The notes under the pieces are model-generated. The model searched no databases and was not told where the DNA came from. It saw nothing but the letters and a program-made list of their open reading frames with translations. 29,482 nucleotides of DNA, from the NCBI GenBank assembly GCA_018716005.1, contig DVKN01000127.1, forward strand, positions 1 through 29,482. Reading direction: 5' to 3'. The position numbers and the translations under genes are program-made. The stretch is from Candidatus Scatomorpha stercoravium. Lineage in GTDB: Bacteria > Bacillota > Clostridia > Oscillospirales > Oscillospiraceae. Shown in pieces: positions 14,761-21,617 of this stretch. Each line of letters starts with the position of its first letter. The stretch's first letter is position 1.

Positions 14761-14788
14761 TTGCATTCCGGCGGAAAGACGCTATAAT
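14761..14788 (+). promoter_or_regulatory. Promoter of panT-coaX
   Basis: TTGCAT (14761-14766), a 16-bp spacer and a perfect TATAAT (14783-14788). A short hairpin-capable leader (TCCGGG/CCCGGA, near 14805-14820) and an AGGAGG ribosome-binding site follow before the ATG at 14844. Confidence 0.7.
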
Positions 14789-14843
14789 AGGCGGTGCGCT
14801 ATATCCGGGCCGGACCCGGAACAGCAGCAGGAGGTAAATAAAT

Positions 14844-15446
14844 ATGACTAACACCCGTACTGCAAAGACCAGGCGCATGGTAGGGATTTCCATCCTTACG
14901 GCCCTGGTCGTCGTTTTGTCCCTGTTGTCCCTGGTGGTGAAGGTGGGCCCCTTCAACATCACGATGACGCTGGTGCCCATCGTGATTGGGGCCGCGCTCT
15001 ACGGCACGCGCGCCAGCGCGTGGCTGGGCGGCGTCTTCGGCTTCGTCGTGGTGATTACCTGCGTCACGAATGTGGACGCGGGCGGCGGCATCCTCTGGAA
15101 CGTCAGCCCCATCCTCACCTTCCTCGTCTGCATGGTGAAGGGCATTGCCGCCGGCCTCTGCGCTGGCCTTGTCTACGGCGCCGTCTCCAAAAAGAGCGTC
15201 TCCGGCGGCGTCCTCTCAGCGGCCATCGTGAGCCCCGTTGTCAACACCGGGCTCTTCCTCGCCGCGCTGATTTTCCTCTTCGAGTCCACGCTCGTCGAAT
15301 GGGCCGGGGCCGCCGGCAAGGACGTTGTCACCTACATCCTCACTGTCCTCGTCGGTATAAACTTTATCATCGAGCTCGTGCTCAACCTGGTGCTCTCCAG
15401 CGTCATAGTTCGGCTCATAAAGTACCGCCAGAAGGGAGTCATGTGA
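14844..15446 (+). CDS. ECF transporter S component, probably pantothenate (PanT-like)
   Basis: A 200-residue, very hydrophobic protein with about six membrane helices, fitting the substrate-binding S subunit of energy-coupling factor transporters. The N-terminus (TRRMVGISILTALVVVLSLL) includes the basic segment and first helix typical of S components that dock on EcfT, and PFNITMTLVPIVIGAALYG is a strong S-component signature. coaX begins one base after its stop (TGAGATG), so the two are co-translated. Since CoaX phosphorylates pantothenate, vitamin B5 is the likely substrate. This is inference from context; S components change specificity easily. No EcfA/EcfT genes are in the window, so it probably uses a shared energising module encoded elsewhere. 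Confidence 0.88.
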   Translation: MTNTRTAKTRRMVGISILTALVVVLSLLSLVVKVGPFNITMTLVPIVIGAALYGTRASAWLGGVFGFVVVITCVTNVDAGGGILWNVSPILTFLVCMVKGIAAGLCAGLVYGAVSKKSVSGGVLSAAIVSPVVNTGLFLAALIFLFESTLVEWAGAAGKDVVTYILTVLVGINFIIELVLNLVLSSVIVRLIKYRQKGVM

Positions 15447-15447
15447 G

Positions 15448-16218
15448 ATGCTGCTGGCGCTCGACGCGGGCAACTCCACAATAACCGCGGGCTGCGTCGC
15501 CGGCGGTGAGGTAAAAGCGCGCGCCGTGTTCGCGACGGCGGCGCGCACGTCGGACGAGTACGCCGTGCTCATGTCGCAGGCCCTCGCCATGCACGGCGTG
15601 GAGCCCGGCGGCTTCGACGGCGCGATAGTGGCCTGCGTGGTGCCGCAGATGACGAAGACCCTCGCCAGGGCGGCGCGGATGCTCGCCGGCGTGGAGCCGC
15701 TCGTCGTCGGCGCGGGCGTCAAGACCGGTCTCAACATAGGCATAGACGACCCCTCGCAGCTCGGCGCGGACCTCGTCGCCTCCGCCGTCGGCGCGCTCGC
15801 CGACCGCGAGCCGCCGCTCATCATCTGCGACCTCGGCACGGCGACCAGCGTCTGCGTCATAGACGCGCGCAGCCGCCTGCTCGGCGGGGCGATCCTCCCC
15901 GGCGCGGCCGTCTCCCTCGACGCGCTGGCCGGCTCGGCGGCCCTGCTCCCCGGCATCACGCTCGAAGCGCCGAAGCAGTGCATCGGCACGAATACGAACG
16001 ACTGCATGAAGTCCGGCGCCGTGTTCGGCACCGCCGCCGCCATAGACGGCATGATAGACCGCTTCGAGCAGGAGCTCGGCTGCGAGGCGCGCTACGTCGC
16101 CACCGGCACGCTCGCCAACCTCATCATCCCCCACTGCCGCCGCGAAATAGAGATAGACGACGCCCTGGCCCTGAAGGGCCTAGAGCGCATCTGGATTAAA
16201 AACCAGCGCAGGAAATAA
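15448..16218 (+). CDS. coaX: Type III pantothenate kinase
   Basis: A 256-residue CoaX, which phosphorylates pantothenate in the first step of coenzyme A synthesis. The ASKHA-fold motifs are present: LDAGNST (phosphate 1, residues 5-11), GADLVA (106-111) with catalytic Asp108, and CDLGTATS (phosphate 2, 127-134). GAILPGAAVS and a late VATGTLANLI complete the family pattern. Length agrees with the family. It starts one base after panT and ends shortly before a terminator, so the operon has two genes. Type III kinases are insensitive to CoA feedback and often need monovalent cations. Confidence 0.96.
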   Translation: MLLALDAGNSTITAGCVAGGEVKARAVFATAARTSDEYAVLMSQALAMHGVEPGGFDGAIVACVVPQMTKTLARAARMLAGVEPLVVGAGVKTGLNIGIDDPSQLGADLVASAVGALADREPPLIICDLGTATSVCVIDARSRLLGGAILPGAAVSLDALAGSAALLPGITLEAPKQCIGTNTNDCMKSGAVFGTAAAIDGMIDRFEQELGCEARYVATGTLANLIIPHCRREIEIDDALALKGLERIWIKNQRRK

Positions 16219-16229
16219 GAGAGCGCAGG

Positions 16230-16260
16230 AAAAGGCCTCCGGAATCCCGGCGGCCTTTTC
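16230..16260 (+). terminator. Rho-independent terminator after coaX
   Basis: AAAAGGCC (16230-16237) pairs with GGCCTTTT (16252-16259), with extra CCGG/CCGG pairing in the loop. The T-run continues as TTTTCTC. It lies 12 bp after the coaX stop. Confidence 0.85.
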
Positions 16261-16283
16261 TCGCGTCCCGGGATGAAATACAA

Positions 16284-16317
16284 AAACCCGCCCGTTTCAC
16301 ACGAAACGGGCGGGTTT
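16284..16317 (-). terminator. Terminator of the tRNA-Arg gene
   Basis: A perfect 15-bp stem, AAACCCGCCCGTTTC and GAAACGGGCGGGTTT with a four-base loop. On the minus strand it is followed by TT then G, giving a five-T run. It starts four bases after the CCA end of the tRNA. Confidence 0.9.
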
Positions 16318-16320
16318 CCT

Positions 16321-16397
16321 TGGCACGCCGTAAGGGATTCGAACCCCTGGCCTTCTGGTCCGTAGCCAGACGCTCTATCCAGCTGAGCTAACGGCGC
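16321..16397 (-). tRNA. tRNA-Arg (anticodon ACG)
   Basis: The minus strand folds into a complete cloverleaf. The acceptor strands are GCGCCGT and ACGGCGT, the D-arm contains AGCTCAGCTGGATAGAGC, the anticodon stem is TCTGG/CCAGA with loop CTACGGA (anticodon ACG, read as ICG after deamination), and the T-arm is AGGGG-TTCGAAT-CCCTT. The 3' CCA is encoded (complement of 16321-16323) after discriminator G. The first acceptor pair would be G1:U72 rather than G:C, a mild oddity. It has its own promoter and terminator and reads CGN arginine codons. Confidence 0.97.
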
Positions 16398-16423
16398 ATA
16401 GGGCTCTTCTTGAGAGCCTTTAT

Positions 16424-16452
16424 ATATTAGCACAGCTTACGGCGGATTGCAA
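16424..16452 (-). promoter_or_regulatory. Promoter of tRNA-Arg
   Basis: On the minus strand, TTGCAA (complement of 16447-16452), 17 bp, then TAATAT (complement of 16424-16429), about 27 bp before the tRNA 5' end. Confidence 0.75.
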
Positions 16453-16492
16453 GAGTTTTTTTCGATTTTGCGCAGGTTTTTTCCCGGCGCGA

Positions 16493-16837
16493 TTATTCGG
16501 GGACGAGCAGCTCCTTGATGTTGAACTCGCGGCCGCAGAGTATCTCCTTGTCGCGGCTGCCGCAGTCCGGGCAGACGCCCTTGTTGGCGACGATGTTGTA
16601 CACCTTCCCGCAGCCGCCGCATATCCCGTTGCCGGGGGTGACGTCTATGCGCAGGCGTGTGTTCTCGAGCATCGTCCGCTGCGAGGCGGCCTTCCAGGCC
16701 TCCTCCATGTACTCGGGCACGACGAGGCTCAGCTCGCCTATCTCGAGCACGACGGTGTCAATCTCGTCTATATCGTTCTCGGCGGCGAATTCCAGCACGT
16801 TGCGTATGGCCTGTATGGCCAGCGTCATCTCGTGCAT
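16493..16837 (-). CDS. hypA: Hydrogenase/urease nickel chaperone HypA
   Basis: A 114-residue HypA, which delivers nickel with HypB to [NiFe] hydrogenase (or urease) precursors. The N-terminal MHE supplies the nickel ligands His2 and Glu3. The zinc site is two CxxC pairs, Cys73/Cys76 and Cys89/Cys92. Length and the VVLEIGELSLVVPEYM segment are typical. It starts one base after the stop of the 895-residue flavoprotein gene and is the last gene of the hypB-flavoprotein-hypA series. No convincing terminator follows: a GC hairpin just after the stop lacks a T-run, so transcripts may run into tRNA-Arg. No hypC, hypD, hypE, hypF or hydrogenase structural gene is in the window. Confidence 0.95.
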   Translation of the reverse strand: MHEMTLAIQAIRNVLEFAAENDIDEIDTVVLEIGELSLVVPEYMEEAWKAASQRTMLENTRLRIDVTPGNGICGGCGKVYNIVANKGVCPDCGSRDKEILCGREFNIKELLVPE

Positions 16838-16838
16838 C

Positions 16839-19526
16839 TCACTTGCTGCGCGGGCGCGCGACGCGCTTTACGGCGATCTCCTTGACGCGGCGGGCGAGGT
16901 TCTTGCCGCTCTCGGGCATGAGCTTCTCGTAGACCTTGCCGGACTCGTCCGTCACGCGCACGAGATGTATCGCGTCGAACTGGCACTTCGTCGTGCAGAC
17001 GCCGCAGCCGACGCAGGCGCTCTGGTCGACGACGGTCGCGCCGCAGCCGAGGCAGCGCTCGGTCTCCTTCATGACCTGCTCGGCGGTGAAGGTGCCGCGG
17101 AGGTCGCGGAAGGTCTCCTTCGCCTTGGCGGGGTCGGGGGCGGCGGCGTGCTGCCTGGGCGCGCGGTCATAGCCGCTGAGGTCGGCGTCGGACTTGTCGA
17201 GCTCCATGTAGTCCTTGACGCGGCGGCCTATGGTGAGGCTCTGGCCGGGCTGGACGTAGCGGTGTATAGATATCGCGGCCTCCTTGCCCTCGGCGATGGC
17301 GTCGATGACAAAGCTGGGCCCCGTGAGCGCGTCGCCGCCGACGAAAATGTCGGGCTCCATGGTCTGGAGCGTGACGCGGTCGGCCATGGCGGCGCCGGAG
17401 CGCCTGAGCTGCACGCGACTGCCGGCGAGCATATCGCCCCAGTCCACGCGCTGGCCTATGGCGGCTATCACGGTGCCGGCAGGGATGAGGTCGGTCTGCC
17501 CCTCGAGCGGCACGGCCTTGCGGCGGCCAGCGCCGTCGGCCTCGCCCTGGCCCATGAGCTGCAGCTCGACCTCGACGGCCCTGCCGTCGGAGCCCTTTAT
17601 GCGCAGCGGGCTCGCGAGGAAGCGGAACTTCACGCCCTCGGCCTCGGCCTCGGCGACCTCCTCGGCGTCGGCGGGCATATCCTCGCGCGCGCGGCGGTAG
17701 ACGACGGTGACGTCCTTCGCACCCAGGCGCAGCGCCGTGCGGGCGGCGTCTATGGCGACGTTGCCGCCGCCTACGACGACGGTGTGCTCGCTCACGGCGG
17801 GCGGGCGCGGCCCCTCGGCGCGGCGCAGGAAGTCGAGGCCGCTCATGACGCCGCGGTACTTCTCGCCGGGGATGCCGAGCGGCACGGCCTTCCACGCGCC
17901 AATGGCGAGGAAGAAGGCCTCGTAGCCCTCGCGGCGCAGCTCGTCGAGCGTGACGTCCCTGCCGACGTCGACGCCGGTTCTGAACTCGACGCCTATCTCG
18001 CGCAGGATGTCTATCTCGGCGGCGACGACGTCCTTCTCGAGCCTGTAGCTGGGTATGCCGTTCATGAGCATGCCGCCGACGGTCTTCTGCTTTTCAAACA
18101 CGGTGACGGGGTAGCCCTGGAGCGCGAGGTAATACGCGCAGGAGAGGCCGGCGGGGCCGGAGCCGACGACGGCTATCCTGTTCGTGAAGGGCTTGCCGGT
18201 CATGTTGAGCATCTTGGGGATGCGGCGGGTGGCGGGGTCGAGCTCGCGCTGGGCGAGGAACTTCTTGACCTCGTCTATCGCGACGGGCGCGTCCACGTCG
18301 CCGCGGGAGCAGGCCTCCTCGCAGAAGCGCGGGCAGACGCGGCCGCAGACCGCCGGGAAGGGGTTCTCCCTCCTGATGAGCTCGAGCGCCTCGTCGAACT
18401 TGCCCATGCTCGCGAGCTTTATGTAGCCCTGGACGGGGATATGCGCCGGACAGCGCGTCTTGCAGGGCGCGGTGCCGTCGGCGGCGGTGTAGCCGCGGTT
18501 CGTGCGGTAGTACTTGTCATAGTTGTCCTCGCCGAACCAGAGCAGCTTGTCGTGCGGGGTGTCGTGCTCGGGGGCCTTGCTGGGGGTGGAGCAGAGCTTC
18601 TGGCCCAGCTTGAGCGCGCCGAGGTTGCAGTTCTCGACGCAGAGGCCGCAGGCGACGCACTTGCTCGCGTCGACCTCGGCGACGTAGTTCGAGCGTATGA
18701 CGTCCGGCGTCTTCAGATACTCCGCTATGCGCAGGGAGAAGCAGGAGCAGCCGCAGCAGTTGCATATGGCGGCCGCGCCGTTCGGCGCGTCGAGGTTGGA
18801 TATCTCGTGGACGAGGCCGTTCTCCTCGCAGCGCTTGAGTATCTCGTAGCACTCCTCGCGGTCTATCTTGCGGCCGTGGCCGGTGCGGATGTGGTACTCC
18901 GCGCCCTCGTTGAAGAAGATGCAGACGTCCTTCTCGAGGTGGCCGCAGCCCTCGCCCATGAGGCGGCGCGTGCGGCGGCAGGAGCAGTCCGTGACGGCGA
19001 TCTCCCAGGCGTTGTCCACTATCTGGTGGATTTCCTCATACGTGCCCTTGTGGGCGTCGTTCTTTATCGCCATCTCGACGGGGATGACGCGCATCATGCC
19101 CTGCCCGACGGGGATAAAGGGCGCGAGCGGGGCTATGCGCCGGCGGGTGTACTCCTCGAAGCACTCGGCTATGACCGGGTAGCGCTCGCACAGCTCCTTG
19201 TTGCCGACCATCATCTCCATGATGCCCGGCACCCATATGGGCAGGAAGTACTTGTCCTCGCCGTCCTTGAAGTTGCAGCGGCAGAAGCCTATCTGCGTGA
19301 GCTCGTCGAGCACCTCCTTGACGCGGCCGAGAGGCTTTTTCACCTTCTTCGCCACCTGCTCGGCGGTGACGTACTTGCGGACCTTCAGGCCCATGGCGAT
19401 TTCCGCCATCTCGTCGGTGACGACCGGGTCGAGTATCTTGTACTCGGGGTCGTTCGGCGTGACGCCGGTGTAGGTGCCGCACTCGATGCTGACCTTAGTG
19501 GCGAGCTTAAGTATGCTGGCTCTCAT
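16839..19526 (-). CDS. Multi-cluster Fe-S/FAD oxidoreductase (GltD-like core with N-terminal Fe-S region)
   Basis: An 895-residue modular redox protein. Residues 1-180 include a winged-helix-like part (about 50-85). A cysteine-rich part (181-262; TDCSCRR, CNCCGCSC) is followed by a classic 4Fe-4S motif at Cys290/293/296/300. Residues 350-440 form the GltD-type Fe-S domain (Cys355, 359, 394, 398, 402, 406). FAD (VVGSGPAGLSCAY, 453-465) and NAD(P) (VVVGGGNVAIDAARTALRLG, 583-602) dinucleotide folds follow. The C-terminus has another 4Fe-4S motif (Cys838/841/844/848), with Cys825/828 before it. The core resembles glutamate synthase small subunit/NfnB-type enzymes, but no large glutamate synthase subunit is adjacent. 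It lies between hypB and hypA, suggesting a hydrogenase-linked electron-transfer role. Substrate and partners are unknown. Confidence 0.88.
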   Translation of the reverse strand: MRASILKLATKVSIECGTYTGVTPNDPEYKILDPVVTDEMAEIAMGLKVRKYVTAEQVAKKVKKPLGRVKEVLDELTQIGFCRCNFKDGEDKYFLPIWVPGIMEMMVGNKELCERYPVIAECFEEYTRRRIAPLAPFIPVGQGMMRVIPVEMAIKNDAHKGTYEEIHQIVDNAWEIAVTDCSCRRTRRLMGEGCGHLEKDVCIFFNEGAEYHIRTGHGRKIDREECYEILKRCEENGLVHEISNLDAPNGAAAICNCCGCSCFSLRIAEYLKTPDVIRSNYVAEVDASKCVACGLCVENCNLGALKLGQKLCSTPSKAPEHDTPHDKLLWFGEDNYDKYYRTNRGYTAADGTAPCKTRCPAHIPVQGYIKLASMGKFDEALELIRRENPFPAVCGRVCPRFCEEACSRGDVDAPVAIDEVKKFLAQRELDPATRRIPKMLNMTGKPFTNRIAVVGSGPAGLSCAYYLALQGYPVTVFEKQKTVGGMLMNGIPSYRLEKDVVAAEIDILREIGVEFRTGVDVGRDVTLDELRREGYEAFFLAIGAWKAVPLGIPGEKYRGVMSGLDFLRRAEGPRPPAVSEHTVVVGGGNVAIDAARTALRLGAKDVTVVYRRAREDMPADAEEVAEAEAEGVKFRFLASPLRIKGSDGRAVEVELQLMGQGEADGAGRRKAVPLEGQTDLIPAGTVIAAIGQRVDWGDMLAGSRVQLRRSGAAMADRVTLQTMEPDIFVGGDALTGPSFVIDAIAEGKEAAISIHRYVQPGQSLTIGRRVKDYMELDKSDADLSGYDRAPRQHAAAPDPAKAKETFRDLRGTFTAEQVMKETERCLGCGATVVDQSACVGCGVCTTKCQFDAIHLVRVTDESGKVYEKLMPESGKNLARRVKEIAVKRVARPRSK

Positions 19527-19801
19527 TCCTGTGAATTCCCCCTTCTCAGTTTGGTTATTTCAAAGCGGCTTTCAGCCTTTCTTCTCAATATGTCTTCGCA
19601 GAATTTGCGCCCCCGGCGCAAAAAATTGAAATCATTTTTCCCGGGGGCGTATACCTCGGGAAAAATACCTCTCGCGCAGCGGAGTGTGCGGCTGCCAGTC
19701 CGCAGACTGGCGGGCGTGCGCGCAGCGGAGCGCCGGTCCCCATCGGCCAGGGGCCGGGGGGCCCTCTCCGCTTAAAACGGCGTCGAGCCGTTTTAAGCGG
19801 A
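19527..19801. repeat. Structured repeat-rich gap between hypB and the flavoprotein gene
   Basis: No gene is visible. Three inverted repeats occur in series. CGCCCCCGG (19609-19617) pairs with CCGGGGGCG (19641-19649), with an inner A-run/T-run. GCCAGTC-cgca-GACTGGC is at 19694-19711. CCGCTTAAAACGGC-gtcga-GCCGTTTTAAGCGG ends next to the hypB stop (19768-19800). A direct repeat, GCGCAGCGGAG, flanks the middle hairpin (19674-19684 and 19720-19730). The hairpin beside hypB has no T-run after it, so it is not a standard terminator. The gap looks like a dispersed intergenic repeat or an mRNA-processing/attenuation region. Any promoter for the flavoprotein gene would lie here, but no clear one was found. 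Confidence 0.65.
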
Positions 19802-20467
19802 TTAGCCTTCTTTCCAATTTTTAACTTCCCGGCGCAGCCAATCGCACCATTTGTCCATGCCCTCGCCGGTCTTGGCGCTTATCGGGATTATCTCTATCTT
19901 CGGGTTGCGCATGAGGGCGTACTCGCGCACCTTCTCGAGGTCGAAATCGAAGTAGGGCAGGACGTCTATCTTGTTTATGAGCATGACGTCGCAGACCTCG
20001 AACATGAGCGGGTACTTGAGGGGCTTGTCGTGGCCCTCGGGGACTGAGAGTATCATGGCGTTCCTGCTCGCGCCGGTGTCGAACTCCGCCGGGCAGACGA
20101 GGTTGCCGACGTTCTCGAGTATGGCGAGGTCGACGTCCTCGGTGCCGAGCGCGTCCAGGCCCTGCTTCGTCATGTCGGCGGTGAGGTGGCACATCCCGCC
20201 CGTGTGCAGCTGTATGGCCTTCGCGCCGGCCTTCTCGACGGTGTGGGCGTCCACGTCGGAGTCTATGTCCGCCTCCATTACGCCTATGCGCAGCTCGTCC
20301 TTGAGCGCGGCGATGGTCTTAACCAGCGTCGTCGTCTTGCCCGAGCCGGGCGAGGACATGAGGTTCAGCAAGAAGAGCCCCCGCTCCCTGAGCTCCGCGC
20401 GCAGCGCGTCCGCCACGCGGTCGTTGCTCTCAAATACGCTCTGCTTTATCTCGATGGTCCTGAGCAT
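19802..20467 (-). CDS. hypB: Hydrogenase nickel-incorporation GTPase HypB
   Basis: A 221-residue SIMIBI-class GTPase that powers nickel transfer with HypA. The P-loop is SPGSGKTTT (39-47), followed by EADIDSDVDAH (65-75). The metal site of the G domain is intact: Cys93-His94 in GGMCHLTADM and Cys125 in NLVCPAEF. NKIDVLPYF gives nucleotide specificity. The N-terminal extension with CxxCGC or a His-rich stretch found in some HypBs is absent, as in many Firmicutes. It is the first gene of the minus-strand series, with a good promoter and an AAAGGGG ribosome-binding site. The flavoprotein and hypA follow after a 275-bp structured gap. Confidence 0.96.
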   Translation of the reverse strand: MLRTIEIKQSVFESNDRVADALRAELRERGLFLLNLMSSPGSGKTTTLVKTIAALKDELRIGVMEADIDSDVDAHTVEKAGAKAIQLHTGGMCHLTADMTKQGLDALGTEDVDLAILENVGNLVCPAEFDTGASRNAMILSVPEGHDKPLKYPLMFEVCDVMLINKIDVLPYFDFDLEKVREYALMRNPKIEIIPISAKTGEGMDKWCDWLRREVKNWKEG

Positions 20468-20557
20468 GATAAAAACGCCCCTTTCAAGACAATGTTCGCC
20501 AAACTCGTGGTCAAATCAGGGCCAGAGCTTGTGAAAAAGTTAGATTTTCTCGTTTAC

Positions 20558-20586
20558 AGTTTAACACAATCCGCGGGAATAGTCAA
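20558..20586 (-). promoter_or_regulatory. Promoter of hypB
   Basis: On the minus strand, TTGACT (complement of 20581-20586), 17 bp, then TAAACT (complement of 20558-20563), about 90 bp upstream of the hypB ATG. It is divergent from the moxR promoter, with 49 bp between the two -35 boxes. Confidence 0.7.
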
Positions 20587-20635
20587 CGTATTGAAAATCC
20601 GGAGAAAAACTTGATTAAACGCATGCTGAATAGTT

Positions 20636-20663
20636 TTGACTTTCGCCGAATTTGTGGTAGAAT
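20636..20663 (+). promoter_or_regulatory. Promoter of the moxR-VWA operon
   Basis: TTGACT (20636-20641), 16 bp, then TAGAAT (20658-20663), about 39 bp before the ATG at 20702. The -35 hexamer is identical to that of the divergent hypB promoter. Confidence 0.7.
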
Positions 20664-20701
20664 TCGTGGTGGAAGAAATAAGCCTTTCGGGAGGTATACA
20701 T

Positions 20702-21616
20702 ATGCTTGACTTTCTGCGCCGCGAGGGCATAGACCCGGGTATTATCGAGGGGATAGAGCAGTTCCGCGCCGCGCATCCGGTCCCGGCCGAGGCCGCCGCG
20801 CGCGTCACGGAGAAGCCGCGCTTCGACTACTACGGCAAGGGCATCTGGGAGGCCGCCGCCACCGCCCTGCTCTGCGGCGAGAACCTGCTGCTGGTGGGCC
20901 CCAAGGCCACCGGCAAGAACGTGCTGGCCGAGTGCCTGGCCGCGGCCTTCGGCCGCCCGAGCTGGGACGTCAGCTTCTACATCAACACCGACGCCGCCTC
21001 GCTCATCGGCACCGACACCTTCAAGAACGGCGAGGTGAGCTTCCGCCCCGGCCCGATAACCCAGTGCGCCACGCTGGGCGGCTTCGGCGTGCTCGACGAG
21101 ATAAACATGGCGAAGAACGAGTCCCTCGCCGTGCTGCACGCCACGCTGGACTTCCGCCGCGTGATAGACGTGCCCGGCTACGACCGCATAGCGATGGACC
21201 CGGCCGCGCGCTTCATCGCCACCATGAACTACGGCTACGCCGGCACGCGCGAGCTCAACGAGGCGCTCGTGAGCCGCTTCGTCGTCATTGAGATGCCGGC
21301 CATCACCGAGGAGAACCTGCGCAAGCTCCTCGAGCGCGAGCATCCGACGCTCCGCGACGAGTGGGTAAAGCAGTTCGCGAGCCTCTATCAGGAGCTGCGC
21401 CGCAAGTGCGACAGCGCGGAGATATCCACGAAGGCGCTCGACCTGCGCGGCCTCATGAGCTCCGTCGACCTCATGGAGCACGGGCTCAACGCCCTCGAGG
21501 CGCTGCGCATGGGCGTCGTGAACAAGGCCTTCGACCCCTTCGAGCGCAAGCTCGTGGAGGACGCGGTCGCCGCGCGCATCCCCGCCGACCTCGGCCGCGA
21601 CGGCCTCTTTGCCTGA
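20702..21616 (+). CDS. MoxR-type AAA+ ATPase (CbbQ/NorQ-like)
   Basis: A 304-residue AAA+ ATPase of the MoxR/CbbQ/NorQ group, which works with VWA proteins to activate or insert cofactors into metallo-enzymes. Walker A is GPKATGKN (66-73), Walker B is GVLDEIN (129-135), sensor 1 is ATMN (173-176), and Arg192 in LVSRF is the likely arginine finger. The start at 20702 was chosen because GGGAGG lies seven bases upstream. An earlier ATG at 20636 falls inside the promoter and has no ribosome-binding site. The VWA protein gene follows almost directly (TGAGATG), which fits the family's usual gene pair. The client enzyme is not evident. Confidence 0.92.
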   Translation: MLDFLRREGIDPGIIEGIEQFRAAHPVPAEAAARVTEKPRFDYYGKGIWEAAATALLCGENLLLVGPKATGKNVLAECLAAAFGRPSWDVSFYINTDAASLIGTDTFKNGEVSFRPGPITQCATLGGFGVLDEINMAKNESLAVLHATLDFRRVIDVPGYDRIAMDPAARFIATMNYGYAGTRELNEALVSRFVVIEMPAITEENLRKLLEREHPTLRDEWVKQFASLYQELRRKCDSAEISTKALDLRGLMSSVDLMEHGLNALEALRMGVVNKAFDPFERKLVEDAVAARIPADLGRDGLFA

Positions 21617-21617
21617 G

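Noticed and set aside
16440..16492. Possible terminator after hypA
   Set aside because: GCGCCGG/CCTGCGC pairing is imperfect and is followed by A-rich rather than T-rich sequence on the transcript strand.
16515..19775. 1086-codon plus-strand open frame antisense to the hyp region
   Set aside because: Same cause. It covers the flavoprotein and hypA on the opposite strand, has no ribosome-binding site and shows no recognisable domain.
21609..21617. TTG start for the VWA protein
   Set aside because: The ATG at 21618 follows the moxR stop by one base, the same junction as panT-coaX, and needs no rare start codon.
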